DNA of 64,000 nucleotides from Nannobrachium achirus (GCA_963921795.1 OY997639.1:44612740-44676739), one strand, 5' to 3'; counted from the stretch's first letter, positions 1-35,030 are shown. Numbers and translations: made by a program. Notes: generated from the sequence alone by a model not told the origin.

Positions 1-114
1 TCACCTTTACTATAATACAGCCATTATCTACCCATCTTAAAAGAACACACAATCGGTCTTTCTTTGTTTTGCTGGATCTTGTTTTATTTTTTAATTTTGT
101 AATCTCCCATCCAG

Positions 115-22718
<22,604 letters not shown>

Positions 22719-25700
22719 TGACCTCCTCAAAAGTTGTAAACTTTGTGTGGCTCTCCCATTGTTTCCAGCGCAGGTGTAGAAATCTGGGTTGGAAGAACAG
22801 TCTTCCTGTGCTGATATATCAAGAGACTTATACTTGATCGCTTCTCCACCTTTCTGTGAGGTTGCATCCCTGTGATTATTAATCAGTACAGCCACTCATA
22901 ATGCCAAGGAAACTGACATTCACTATTCATCACAAATCATCTTAGAATTAACATGGTTGTCCCATTTGGTTTACAGTGAATCAAAGATTATCTAAAAACC
23001 TGGTATCTAAGCTGAAGATGGGTTACACATACTGTATGCTTCTGGAGCTTCCATACAGGGTAAATTGAGTAAACTCCTAAGACTGTGCTATGGAAGAGAA
23101 CAACATTTCATCCAGATATTTGATAGTACTCTTGATCTTAGCAATATGTTTGGGGGAAATCCTCCTGCTCGAGTTGAACCATCTAATCTTGTTAGTGAAA
23201 CAAGTGGACAATTCAGAATTGATTATCAATTTATTAACTCACAAAGAATAGAATCGCCTTAAACACTGATGCTCAGTATTAAACTCATAATTAAAGAGTC
23301 GTGTTTAGCATGTTGGGCACTGTTGGACAGATGACTGCCCACTGTCTGAACAAGTGTGCAAGAAGAAAAGGCAAACGATCATTGAATACAAAGAGAAATT
23401 GGCATCAATAGCCAGGCATTCAGGTGCATTGGCTATTGGTATTATTTTCATTTGCACAATTTTGCGTCCCAAATTTCAATATATTGAACACTCGCTTACA
23501 GGGGTGCAAAATGACTTGGGGAGGGGATTGCACCACAACAGTCAGCCTACTGGGACAGCCTGCATGCTCGGTGTGGAAGAATGAGTGACAGCTCATGGGA
23601 ACATACAGAGAACATCAAGTGACTTGCCACGTTGGGCTGCCTTTATCAATCCAGGAAAGTTTAAAATGGATGAATTTTCCTCACCTGATTGTTGCAGGAA
23701 TAGTCACACTTTAGTGACTACAGTGTGACATACACTGCACAGAAAACAAAGGTCGAATCACTCTTTCTTTCTTTCAGCTCTTTATTTAGTATTTACACAG
23801 TTTGTAAAGAATTATATACGCTTTGCCTCCATCGCTGAGGAGTTTGTTATCCTCGTTCTCTGAGACTGTCATTCTTTCAAATTATTCCTCCTCATATTCT
23901 TTTAAGGGTGCCAAAAGTCATTTGTTTTAAACTGTTAAATACAGTTACGATTGTTCATTTCATACAACCATTGATATCGAAAGTTTTTTCCCACAGTAAC
24001 CACATGTCTAGCTTTGTATCATGTGTGGATAGTTTATGTGCCCAATATTAGCTCTCTTTTTGAAATAGCATTTATTAGCCATGCCAGTCTGCTGCACTTC
24101 ACATACAACTACTTTTATGAATACTGTAAAGTGTCAAAAAACACTGTGGGTGCGCGTGCGTGCGTGCATGCGTGCGCGTGTGTGTGTCTGCCATGATAAA
24201 CACATTACCTGTAGTTTAAGTTTATTAATAGATAATGTGTGAGAAATATAAACTCCACTTCTGGAGCTCAGACATGGTTGGTGTTGCAACAGTATAATGT
24301 TTCGGAATTAGTTATAAGCTGAATTTGAGTTTAGGTTGGTGTTATAAAATTATATATTTTTTTTTTCCTACAAGACGCATGAATTCTCACCTCTCCTAGT
24401 ACTTCATTTCTTCTAATTAAGAAGTGTTTGTTTTATGTTGTGTGAAAACCTATCTCCAGTTTTGGATATCTGTTATCCATTGTATATTTTGTAAACAAAC
24501 AAAAAAGATGGTATTCAGCCCAAAATGTTTATATGGTTGTTTTCTCTTAATTAGTGGTAAGATAATTGTCTTTATTTTTGGAGATAAGAGGCTTTCCTCC
24601 TTCTGCAGCATTTTAAACACTATTGTTAAAAACTCAACACTGAGTTATGCTAAAATTCGTATGTGTCGTTGTCGGGTGAAAACCTTGTATGTCCTAAACC
24701 GTTGGTTTTGCATTTATCATTTTAAAAATGATTTAAACTAGTGAAAACAGACGATCTACAGACGATCTACAGACAATCTAAAATGATTTAAACTAGTGAA
24801 AACAGACGATCTACAACGAGGCGTTGTGTGCTTGTAGATCTGCTGTTTTCACTACTTTTGTGCGACGGCCTGGTATGATGAAGCAGGGCTTTACTTTGAG
24901 AAAGAACATACAAATTTGAAACTTGGAGATACGAGGTTTCCACCTGACAACGACGTTATGTGTTGTTGTTTGATTTATTTTTCAGTTGAAGCACTGTGAG
25001 ACCATGGCTAATCTTTATGAGATACAGTGTACAAACCTGTAAATATTATTCAACTCTAATTAGTCTAAGGAACTCACATATTTAATTTATTTTATCTCTT
25101 TCTCTCTCAGTCTCTCTTAACCTATCTATATTTTTATACTTAGCAGAATATAGATTGTTTTGCCTATCCATGCATGTATTGTCTGATAATGTACATTAGT
25201 TAGTTTTAATTGTCTGTGATCCCCCGGTTACCTGTCAGCGAATGTGTCTTGTCTTCTCTGGCACAATAGCTCCTTCAAAAAGGAAAACCATGCAGTAGAT
25301 TCCATCCACAGTTTTAGATACTCTTTGACACTTTCACTTGACTTCAGGGGTCACGTGGTAATGCCATTGAAATGTAGTGTTTTCCTGCCAAACATGCTCC
25401 TTCCAACATTGGACACACATTGCACGTTATCTGCGTCTAACCAGCTTTCTTTCTGTGTACATATTAACCTGGGTTTCCAAGAATCATCTTTGCGTGAAAA
25501 ATAGTCTTCATGTCAATGTGTTTGTTTTTCATGTAATTTATGTTTTGTCAGGTTATAGTGGAACATGATATGTAAGTGATATTGTAATGCATATCATAAT
25601 TCATGGCATACACTGCAGCCTGTGGACCCATTAACTGCCATTAATATTGTTTTAGGAAACCTTGCCATTAGAATTGCATATTCTTCACAAGTTTTATTTT

Positions 25701-26080
25701 GTTTTGTTATTTTTATATAATGTCCGTCCACGTGTATGAAACCAAGACTATATTTTCAACCTATAATTTCCATTTCCAGCCCTCTGTTGTCTGTGATATT
25801 TAAATCTAAAGCATAAGATTATTTCTATATTGCCAAATAATACAATTTGTATAAATAAATACCCTATAAGAAAGGAAGCTTAAAGTTTGCAATTAGGTTG
25901 ACTGTTAAACCTGGTTTCTAATAGTTTAGTTGGTAGTTTGTAAGAGTTGACCTCCCTCTCCCTGTACAGTTCAACAGGATATAAAGCAATCCGTTTCAGG
26001 AATTAAAGGGTTGTTATTTTCTGTGTAATAATGACTGCTTTAGCAATATAATAAAAGAATAAATGTTGTTTGGACCATCT
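22719..26080 (+). other. mtss1: probable mtss1 3' UTR
   Basis: An A/T-rich stretch without coding potential and nearly without microsatellites follows the stop. Candidate polyadenylation signals AATAAA lie at 25854-25859, 26050-26055 and 26058-26063. Extent is inferred from composition and these signals only. A full hairpin-family copy lies inside at 24796-24852. Confidence 0.4.
24796..24852. repeat. hairpin-family copy in the probable mtss1 3' UTR
   Basis: GTGAAAACAGACGATCTACA pairs with TTGTAGATCTGCTGTTTTCAC. A partial duplicate of its left arm and flank precedes it at 24730-24780. Confidence 0.8.
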
Positions 26081-26711
26081 TCTCTTTAAATACTTAAACA
26101 GGCTAGATGCTAATGACATCTGCTGAACAATCATCACTCCATCACACTCCAGAGCACCACCAATGACATGGTTCTCGTCTTTGACAATCATCAGATGCTA
26201 ATCAATCATCAGGTAGGGAGAGATGAATGAAGTACCCGGTCTTGGGAGAAGGCCTGCCGCAGGTGTACATTGAATCATTCTTCTTTCGTGTATCATCATC
26301 CTTGATGATTGGTTGACAACATTTTATTTCACAAGATTCATTAGGTCCATAAAACTATCAACTGGGGATTCGCCTGCAATATTCTCAACCTACAATATTC
26401 TCCAGAGGCATGGTATAGGCTCTTTCCTACCTTCGATAGGCTTACATGATGAGTAATTTAACTTTTTATAAAACTTTTGGAGGACATCATGCAGAAAATG
26501 TGCAGTTTCATGTGGCATCACAATATCACCGGAGGCATGGCACAATATCATCATGCTTCACGTTAGGGCAGTAACGACTTGTGATTTTTGCAAGTCGACT
26601 CGACTCAGTAAAAAGTTGAGTTGAAGTCGACTTTATCGTTTGATGATGTCATCACAATCACACACGACCCCCCAGCGGCATGTATATGCGGCTTGTCATG
26701 GTCATACCAAT
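26081..26711. other. intergenic, no supported feature
   Basis: Downstream of mtss1. A hAT-like end (AGGGCAGTAACGACTTG) occurs near 26564 but no partner end was found. Confidence 0.4.
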
Positions 26712-27088
26712 AAACTAGACCAGGTCAACCTGGTTGTGCCAGACCCCGGTTCTGCCAACCCTCTGGGCCTATAAATTTAATGGTACATTTATAGGCTGTC
26801 TGTCCCTTTATAGGCTGTCTGTCCCTCCCTCATGTCATCATCATTTGTGACATCATTGTGACCAAATATGGAGCAAAGAGGGAGGGACAGACCGACAGAC
26901 AAAGCCTTTTGCTTTGTCTGTCGGTCTGTCCCTCCCTCATGTCATTGTGATGACATGAAGGCTTTGTCTGTCGGTCTATCCCTCCCTCATGTCATCATCA
27001 TGTCATCATCATGACCATCTATGGAGAAAAACCGGACAGACCGACATTTGCTTATGTAGGCCTACCCATTTCATGGGTCTGGCAAAAA
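26712..27088 (+). mobile_element. TGCCAGACCC-ended element, copy 1
   Basis: It starts AACTAGACCAGGTCAACCTG-GTTGTGCCAGACCCC and ends GGGTCTGGCAAAAA, so the inner termini TGCCAGACCC / GGGTCTGGCA are inverted repeats. Internally it has several inverted GCTTTGTCTGTCGGTCTGTC / complement blocks. It is non-coding. Four copies occur within 6 kb. Confidence 0.75.
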
Positions 27089-28108
27089 TATATGTTGTCT
27101 ACTTTCAGTGTGGAGTGGACAAATACTTTCTGTATTTGTTTCTCTCCAAAACCGCTAGGAAATTTCAAGTCTTTATACAAGAATTGTTTTGCTATTTTGT
27201 TTGTTCCAAAAGAAGAAACTTCATCATTTCATCATTAATCATTCCATGACTCTATTTTTGTTAAATGAGGTTTGGCCTTATAGATGGAAATGTGGCTGTT
27301 TTCTGTGTTTCGTTATTTTTTCAACTACTCATCATTTTTAGCTTGCGGCCCTTGTACTTTTTGTATTTTGTTGAGTGGCCCCTGAGCCATCTTAAGTTGA
27401 GTATCCCTGCTCTATAGGTCAATCGTATATGGTGATAACTAATGACCTCTATATAAAGTTGAGCCCTTAGCCAATGAGGTGCAGCTAAAGGGTAGATCTT
27501 TGTGCCCATACATGGTGTTACATGCAAGCCCACACTGTTTCGTAGGAACAGTATTTCTGGTTGATAATAATGCTTCACGTGATATCAATTGATAATGATA
27601 TCTCATTAGCAGTAAGACGCCCTAAGGGCGAGAAGCGACCTCACCCTTTAGGGCATATGGGTGCACTAAAGGGTGAAAATATTTATGCTTCACGTCACGT
27701 GACATCCCAATATCTTCATGCATCATATTACATCACAATATCTCTGTGATGTGATTTTTTTGTCACGTTTTGGACTGGTGTCGGCTGGGTGCCACCTGGG
27801 ACAGTGACCACAACCCTGTTCTGGGTCTTGAGTGGTGTTCGGCTGGTGCCGGTTTGAAGTGCAGGCGAAGTCCAGGGTGTGGGGTTGGTCAGACTTTGCT
27901 GGACATGGGGATCTGTGCTAAATCGTTTGGCTAATACATTTAGATCTCCATACATGGAGATCCGTGACGTCATGGACATAACGGCCCATGCTTGGTCTGT
28001 GAAGTGTTTTTGGCTAAAACCGTGACGTCATGGACATAATGGCACGTGATTGGTCCGTACTAATAAAACAAAGTGAAATGTAGGAGTGGTTTGCACCTAC
28101 AGCAGAGT
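27089..28108. other. intergenic, no supported feature
   Basis: A short inverted segment (CCCTAAGGGCG...CACCCTTTAGGGC) lies near 27610-27660. Nothing else supported. Confidence 0.4.
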
Positions 28109-28284
28109 AACTAGACCAGGTCAACCTGGTTGTGCCAGACCCCCTGTCTGTCATCATCATTTATGACATCATGCCTTTTGTAGGCATGTCATCATCATGT
28201 CATCATCATATATACCCTTTATATAGAAAACCCGGACCGACATTTGCTTATGTAGGCCTACCCATTTCATGGGTCTGGCAAAAA
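28109..28284 (+). mobile_element. TGCCAGACCC-ended element, internally deleted copy 2
   Basis: Same left and right ends as copy 1 but only 176 bp; the central palindromic part is missing. Confidence 0.7.
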
Positions 28285-28976
28285 CATGGCAGGCTACATC
28301 TTGACTGCACTCTGTCGAGGTGCCAACTTGCGGCTTGTGCACTCGTGGCCATGTACAGCATGGCCCACAGATATAAAAAGCTAGATACCTCCTCCGCCGC
28401 TGCAGTTCATTAGCGCGACTGGTCAAACACCTCTGGCGGAAGTGCATAACTGTGGAACTGCGGAAGGCACTCTGCCCCCTCCAATGGGAAAGAGGGAGTC
28501 CTGCCAGTCCTGCATCTGATTGGACTACCGAGCTTCCCATTCTGTGACGCACAAGGAAGCGTCCTTCAGAATTCTCAAGAGCCCCGCCTCAGAATTCTGG
28601 AGGCTTGCGTAGAGTTATTGGGAGGCTTGCCAGGAGTTTTGGACCAGCACCCCCCAGCCGGAAGAGGCGTCTACCTTTCTATGTCTGTGGCATGGCCTAC
28701 TTGAGCGGCAGGAGAGCGCGCAAGTATTGGGATCAGGTCGCACTTGTTGTTGGTGTCATCACCAAGAATGCTAGTCTCTCATTGGCTGTTGATGGTGACA
28801 TCACCAAGGCATGGCAATGATGTCTATGAATGGGGGTAGGCATGTTGGGACTCTGAAGAGGTGTCAACTTGCGCCTTGTTATCTATATATCAGGTCGCAC
28901 TTGTTGTTGATGACCTCACCAAGAATGATATTCCCTCATTGGCTGTTGATGGTGACGTAAAAAATAACAAGTGCGA

Positions 28977-28978
<2 letters not shown>
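28285..28978. other. intergenic repeat-like sequence
   Basis: Contains two related segments with CACTTGTTGTTG.TG..(A)TCACCAAGAATG and TCATTGGCTGTTGATGGTGA (about 28739-28808 and 28905-28956). The same sequence forms an inverted pair at 47826-48035. Confidence 0.5.

Positions 28979-29038
<60 letters not shown>
28979..29038. repeat. (AT)n microsatellite
   Basis: About 29 AT units. Confidence 0.95.
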
Positions 29039-29040
<2 letters not shown>

Positions 29041-29084
29041 CTATAAACAAGCAAATGTCCGTCTGTCCCATTAAGTGATGTCAT

Positions 29085-29215
29085 CGATGATGTCATCAGT
29101 GATGTCATATAATAGTTAGAAACCCTGTGATGTCAGTAGTGATGTGCAGTAATGTCAATGATGATGTCATCAGTGATGTCATATAATAGATAGAAATCCA
29201 GTGATGTCAGAGGAG
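29085..29215. repeat. short tandem duplication
   Basis: GATGTCATCAGTGATGTCAT-ATAATAG.TAGAAA occurs twice about 75 bp apart. Confidence 0.6.
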
Positions 29216-29928
29216 GGAAGGGAGAGGTGGGAAGAGAAGAGGAGGATGAAGGAGGAGGAAAGGAAGAAGTAGAGGAGGGGGACCCCAGGACATCTGGTCT
29301 GTGGTGGCGTTCAGCATTAGGCCACTGGAGGATATGAATGAAATCACCTCACATATACTGGAGGTTATGCAAACACACATGGCTCTAAGCAAACTATAGA
29401 GAACCCATTATCCTCTCATGGTGAAACTAAACTCCAAGAGCATTTCCTCCTTCCAAGAAAGGGGAGATGATGATGGATCTAGTGATGGAAAAATATTACA
29501 CTTCAGGAGCATCTCCTCCTCCCAAGAAGAGGCACACCAAGGAAGAGATGGGGAGGAAGAGTGAGGATGAAGAGAAGGGGAAGAGTAGATAATTGATTAA
29601 CCCTAACCCTTGATTGAACTCTTGATTGGTGAAACATTGCATGGCATTTTAGTCAAAAGGAAAATCCCTCATTAAACTATTGATGATTGGTGAAACTTCA
29701 TATGACATTTTAGTCAAAAGGAGAATCCCTCAATAATTATTACTATATTACTACTATTGATTGGTGAACTCTTCAACTATTTTTGGCAATTTTTGTTATA
29801 TTGTTTATTATTTACCCCTTCTTTGAAATGATTGAGGACTAAGCAGATATTTTCTTTAACCTATTTTTTTAAATTAACTATTTATTTTTCAAAGGGTAAC
29901 GGGTTAACTGTAACGGTAACAGGTAAGG

Positions 29929-30051
<123 letters not shown>

Positions 30052-30200
30052 TAATAACAGAGGATGTGACAAAAACTACGGCGCAAGTAATACTCTCCTC
30101 CTATGCTTGCACATTGGCATGCCCTTGGCTCTGGACACACCTAAAGTAGTGTACTCTTCGTGACATCAGTGAGATATCCTGAGCATCCAGGCAAGCACTA

Positions 30201-30206
30201 TATAAA
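30201..30206 (+). promoter_or_regulatory. TATA-like box upstream of the serpin copy
   Basis: TATAAA in the context CACTATATAAAGGGCAC, 115 nt before the serpin homology begins. May be chance. Confidence 0.25.
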
Positions 30207-30315
30207 GGGCACTTCTGTATCCTTTGACATTGGTTTAAAAGTTGTTACATTAGGACATTGGTCAATGGTCACAACATTGGTTGCAATGCTATCACATCAG
30301 GGTCAGGGTTGGAGG

Positions 30316-31506
30316 TCAGCAGCGTGCAACCCGTTTTCCTTGTCTATGTTCAAACAGCTGTCAGAAAACAACACTGGCAATGTGTTCTACTCTCCTCTCA
30401 GCATCTCCTCTGCTCTGGCCATGGTACTGCTGGGGGCCCGTGGCAACACAGCCACACAGATGTCAATGGTCCTGCACTTTGAGGGCAACGTCCATATGGA
30501 CTTTTCAAAGCTTATGGGTGACCTGAACAAGTCAGGGAATTCCTACACCCTCAGTCTGGCCAACCACCTGTATGGAGAGCAGTCCTATTAGTTTGTTGAG
30601 GAGTTCTTAAGTGCCACCAGAAAACACTATGATGCACAGCTGGAGCCAGTGGATTTCATTGGCAACGCAGAAGGGGCCAGGCTTAACATTAACAGCTGGG
30701 TGGAGAAACGGACACAAGACAAAATCAAGGACTTGCTTGCACCAGGTGTGGTGGATGTAGATACCAGACTGGTGTTGGTCAATGCCATCTACTTCAAAGC
30801 CAAGTGGGACAAGTCATTCTCTAAGCGCAATACCAAGGATGTAGAGTTCAGACTCAGCAAGACTGAATGCAAGCCTGTGAAGATGATGTTCAACCAGGCC
30901 ACATTCCCTTATGCCTACATTCCTGAAGTCAGGTGTCGAATCCTGGAACTGCCCTACTCTGGGAAAGATCTCAGCATGCTCATCTTTCTGCCAAATATGA
31001 TGAAGGATGATACAACCGGCCTGGAGCAGCTAGAAAATGAGCTAACCTATCGAAGGTTTATGGACTGGACCAATCCAGACAAGATGAACAAAGTGTCTGT
31101 ACATCTTGGCCTGCCTCGTTTCAAAATGGAGGTGACATATGACATGAAAGACATCTTGATCAAGATGGGCATGGAGGACGCCTTTGACAAAGTACGGAGT
31201 GACTTCTCTGGCATGTCTCCAGCCAACGACCTGGTGCTTTCCAAGGTGGTGCACAAGGCCTTTGTGGAAGTGAACGAGGAGGGCACTGAGGCAGGTGCCA
31301 TTTCTGCTATGTCCTGGGGAGTGGAAGCTCTTAATCCCATTGTCGTTGCTAACCACCCCTTCCTCTTCTTCATTCGACACAACCCCACCTTGAGCATCCT
31401 CTTTGCAGGCCGATACTGCTCCCCTGATGATTCTGAAGATGATTATTCACCACCTGATTCAACAGAAGATGATTCCGAAGAATGTCCGATCATGAGGAGT
31501 ATTTAA
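30316..31506 (+). pseudogene. intronless clade-B serpin copy (serpinb1-like) with one in-frame stop
   Basis: Ov-serpins are intracellular serine/cysteine protease inhibitors of about 380 residues, normally coded by 7-8 exons. Here the whole fold is contiguous: NPFSLSMFKQLSENNTGNVF, YSPLSISSALAMVLLGARGN, LYGEQSY, FVEEFLSATRKHY, NSWVEKRTQDKIKDLL, LVLVNAIYFKAKWDKSF, the hinge KAFVEVNEEGTEAGAISA and HPFLFFIRHNPTLSILFAGR. The intron-free layout indicates a retrocopy, but no poly-A tail or target duplication is seen. TAG at 30589-30591 replaces the usual Gln (one C-to-T change) after GEQSY; the following 304 codons are open. The usual initiator Met is absent at the expected place, and an upstream ATG (e.g. 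30258 region) would add foreign residues. The reactive-centre loop is altered (GAISAMSWGVEA instead of the Ala-rich hinge). An acidic tail of about 26 residues follows the usual end. Probably a young pseudogene. Confidence 0.85.
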
Positions 31507-31547
31507 CTTTAACTTGTAATTTTACAAGTGTCGATTTAGCACTACAG

Positions 31548-31923
31548 TTTTTGCCAGACCCATGAAATGGGTAGGCCTACATAAGCAAATGTCGGTCTGT
31601 CCGGTTTTTCTCCATAGATGGTCATGATGATGACATGATGATGACATGAGGGAGGGATAGACCGACAGACAAAGCCTTCATGTCATCACAATGACATGAG
31701 GGAGGGACAGACCGACAGACAAAGCAAAAGGCTTTGTCTGTCGGTCTGTCCCTCCCTCTTTTCTCCATATTTGGTCACAATGATGTCACAAATGATGTTG
31801 ACATGAGGGAGGGACAGACAGCCTATAAAGGGACAGACAGCCTATAAATGTACCATTAAATTTATAGGCCCAGAGGGTTGGCAGAACCGGGGTCTGGCAC
31901 AACCAGGTTGACCTGGTCTAGTT
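31548..31923 (-). mobile_element. TGCCAGACCC-ended element, copy 3 (inverted)
   Basis: Reverse-oriented, nearly identical to copy 1, starting 42 nt after the serpin stop. It abuts the LINE segment at 31924. Confidence 0.8.
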
Positions 31924-33345
31924 TATTAATACATTTGTTTCTATTATAGACGCCCATGCCCCGATTAAGAGGATGCGTATTAAGGATAGAGTCACCCCAT
32001 GGTTTTCCCCCGCCCTGGCTGCTCTATTTAATGAGAGGAACAGAGCATGGTCGCTTGCTAGGCGCTCTGGTGACCCTGCCCATTGGACTTTGTTTCGACA
32101 AATCAGAAATAAATGTACATCTGCAGTTAAACTAGACCAGGTCAACCTGGTTGTGCCAGACCCCGGTTCTGCCAACCCTCTGGGCCTATAAATTTAATGG
32201 TACATTTATAGGCTGTCTGTCCCTCCCTCATGTCATCATCATTTGTGACATCATTGTGACCAAATATGGAGAAAAGAGGGAGGGACAGACCGACAGACAA
32301 AGCCTTTTGCTTTGTCTGTCGGTCTGTCCCTCCCTCATGTCATTGTGATGACATGAAGGCTTTGTCTGTCGGTCTATCCCTCCCTCATGTCATCATCATG
32401 TCATCATCATGACCATCTATGGAGAAAAACCGGACAGACCGACATTTGCTTATGTAGGCCTACCCTCTGGGTCTGGCAAAAAGCTAAATCCAATTATTTT
32501 TTTAAATGTAATGGCTTCTTCCCAGGGAAATCCAGTAAAATTCTGGAAAGCTGTGAATTCCCTCAATAACAACTCCTCCTCCTCTCTACCTTTCCAGATT
32601 AATGGCAGCAATGGTGTAATCTCCGTCCCCTTAGAGGTTTGTTCCGCTTTCAATCTGCACTTTGCCGATGCTGGACACTTATTCACTAACACTTACAATG
32701 GACCCCCACTTTCCACTGATTACTCCGATTTTAGAAATAGCTCACCGGCCCAGTTTTCTATTCAACCCCTCTCTATTTCCACTGTTTTAGAAGCTCTATG
32801 CAATATCAATTAGAAAACCGCAACTGGAGAGGATAAATTAGACCCCTTATTTCTCAAATTAGCAGCACCTCTCATTGTAACACACATAACGCATATTTTT
32901 AATTATTTGTCTATTAGGTGGTTAGCAAGCTCATGTCCTCCCCCTTCACAAAGGTGGGGATAGACAAGATGTAAATAATTATCGTCCAATCTCAAAATGA
33001 CCCTGCCTGGCCAAAACCCTGGAAACCCTTATCAACTCTCAGTTTAAGTTTTTTCTTTCTTGCTTCTCAATTTTAAATGACAATCAATCTGGGTTCAGAG
33101 CCACCATAGCACGATAACAGCCATCACTCTGGTCACCAATGACATTCTAATTGCCTTGGACAATAAAAGACATTGTGCCGCCCTCTTTGTGGACTTATCA
33201 AAAGCGTTTGATACAGTAAATCACATCATACTTATTCAGAAATTGCGCAACATTGGCTGTAGCGAAGGAGCCTCTAAATGGTTTAATAGTTATTTATGTA
33301 ATAGGTCTCAGTCTGTGAAGTCAAGCAGCATTCAATCTGAGTTCC
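31924..33345 (+). mobile_element. LINE (L2/CR1/Rex-like), 5' fragment, interrupted
   Basis: Translated pieces read RIKDRVTPWFSPALAALFNE and RNRAWSLARRSGDPAHWTLF (the linker before the reverse transcriptase), then SSQGNPVKFWKAVNSLNNNS, then RHCAALFVDLSKAFDTVNHI, the RT motif FVDLSKAFDTVNH shared by CR1/L2/Rex LINEs. The frame is broken in several places (e.g. TAG after ALCNIN near 32811). A TGCCAGACCC-ended element is inserted at 32129-32482 and the RT is cut off near 33345. Confidence 0.85.
32129..32482 (+). mobile_element. TGCCAGACCC-ended element, copy 4, inside the LINE
   Basis: It interrupts the LINE reading frame between SAVK and AKSNYF, so the empty site can be deduced as GCAGTTAAAGCTAAATCC. 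At most a 2-3 bp A-run is duplicated. Nearly identical to copies 1 and 3. Confidence 0.8.
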
Positions 33346-33400
33346 GTCCGCCCCTCCACATTGGGGGGGGGGGGGGGGGGGGGGGGGTATTCGTGGACCC
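33345..33400. repeat. poly-G tract and short palindrome
   Basis: A run of about 24 G at 33364-33387 is flanked by CCCCTCCACATTG and its near copy. It marks the point where the LINE RT breaks off. Confidence 0.6.
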
Positions 33401-33454
33401 CCCCATCCACATTGTGGGGGGTCCATTATATTTTATATATATTGTATATGTAAG

Positions 33455-33596
33455 CAATTTACCCCGAGTGAGAGGACATTATGCTCTCATAATGTCCGCA
33501 GTGAGGGTGTTATCGGACGAGGCGCAGCCGAGTCCGATAACACCCGCACTCAGGACATTATGAGAGCATAATGTCCGACCCCGAGTGGTAAATAGC
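33455..33596. repeat. long near-perfect palindrome
   Basis: ATTTACCCCGAGTG..AGGACATTATGCTCTCATAATGTCC..GGGTGTTATCGGAC on the left pairs with GTCCGATAACACCC..GGACATTATGAGAGCATAATGTCC..CCCCGAGTGGTAAAT on the right around the loop GAGGCGCAGCCGA. The arms are about 60 nt each. Shorter sub-palindromes sit inside each arm. Confidence 0.9.
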
Positions 33597-33599
33597 TTT

Positions 33600-34122
33600 T
33601 CTACCACTTTTTCCCGTATACATGAAAGAAAACACATAGTTGTAACTTGCAAGGATCTTAAGTTACAATCATTATTGCCTATAAAACTTCCGCGAGACAG
33701 CAGATAGTTCCACAAACAACATCTTCTACTCACCAACAGATGGCGCCAACTCCATAGTAATCCATGCGTCTAGCTTACAGCTAAGCTAACGTCAGTTAAA
33801 AGCACCGTTCCGGCCGTAAATAGAGGCTGTTCGCTTCCAGAAAGGCATAGGTTCAGAGAAAAGGGGCTTTAAAGTTGGCGGATTGCATTGGATCCAAATA
33901 AATCGGCGACGATAGTACGCACGTTAGTAAACATAGGACCGCTGCGACCTTCATTTGTTGGTTGGGGGAAAGGTGTTCCGACTACCTCCTGAAGTCCCCG
34001 GATGTACACTGAGGCGCATTGATCTCGGACACACAACTTTGCGGCAGTTGTCCTCTCATAACCTCCGGAATTTAGCCAATCAGAATCCAGTATTTGAACA
34101 CGTGACTCGAAAAAGTGGTAGA
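33600..34122. mobile_element. MITE-like segment with CTACCACTTTTT ends
   Basis: TCTACCACTTTTTCCCG at the left is the complement of CGAAAAAGTGGTAGA at the right. About 520 bp, non-coding. Probably one element together with the palindrome just upstream; no target duplication identified. Confidence 0.5.
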
Positions 34123-34431
34123 ATATTGTATATTTATATTCTAGTTAATCATTATTCAGTATTCCAATTTAAAAAAATAATAGCAAAATAGCATCTACAA
34201 GCTCAAAATGTGTTGCACTGTGTGACATAGAATTCATTTATGAACAAATAGGCAAAAATCGCAGTCAGGTAAATTGTTTATATTGAGAGAAACACAACTA
34301 AAACAGAACAGTTTGTTGGAAAGCATAACATTGTTACACAATCTTTAGATGGTGCATACATGGTGTCAATTACAATTGTGGGGGTCCTTGACATGAAACA
34401 TTTGTAGAAGAAAACAAATTGTAAAAAAAAA

Positions 34432-34976
34432 AAAAAAAGAAGTAAAATGGTGGCATAAAGAATGCAGGCCAGCAGTGATGGCCCCACCTCGTCTGGCCAT
34501 CTCTTCCCGGTGGAGGTGAAACGTCCACATCACCCGACCTAAAATACAAGGAAAATACAATTAGGATTTATTTATAACTTGTTTAACTGACATGTTGTAG
34601 GAGTTTAGGCTTAGGCCTACCTGTTAAAACTTCAGCATACATTGGTGAAACCAACGTCGGCCAACAACATAGTTCATGTGGAGAACAGACACACTGTTAA
34701 TGAGAAGAAGAATGTTAGTTGGCTATGCATATTTGGACCAGAAGACACCCAACGCCCACCTCTTTAGCATTACAGTGACAAAGGGGTCAGTGGCTCTTAG
34801 CTGTCTAAAATAACTTAAAGTGAGTTCTGTCTCTCATGCCAGTGTCTCACAACTGTAAAATAACTGCAATTAAACAATTTGTTAAATTAGAGTTAGTACA
34901 GGAACACAAAACAGTAACTTACACTCATTCTCTTTGGCTTGTCTTGGCTTCTTGGTGTTCATCTTACGGCATCCTG
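34432..34976 (-). other. possible two-exon minus-strand gene, unrecognised
   Basis: On the minus strand, CTGTTTGCAG precedes GATGCCGTAAG then ATG AAC ACC (start about 34960) and an exon ending T|GTAAGT near 34925. A second stretch begins after TGTATTTTAG at about 34541 and joins in frame. The product would read MNTKKPRQAKENE-C-RVMWTF, HLHREEMARRGGAITAGLHS. Two CCAAT boxes in minus orientation lie upstream at about 35490-35530. No family recognised, so a chance arrangement or a transposon-borne ORF remains likely. Confidence 0.25.
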
Positions 34977-35030
34977 CAAACAGCATAAAACATATACACA
35001 TTTGGTGAAACTATGGGCTGACATTTGGCC

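Noticed and set aside
27728-27979. 83-codon minus-strand open frame
   Set aside because: Low-complexity Thr/Pro/Gln-rich composition with no motif; nothing around it suggests a gene.
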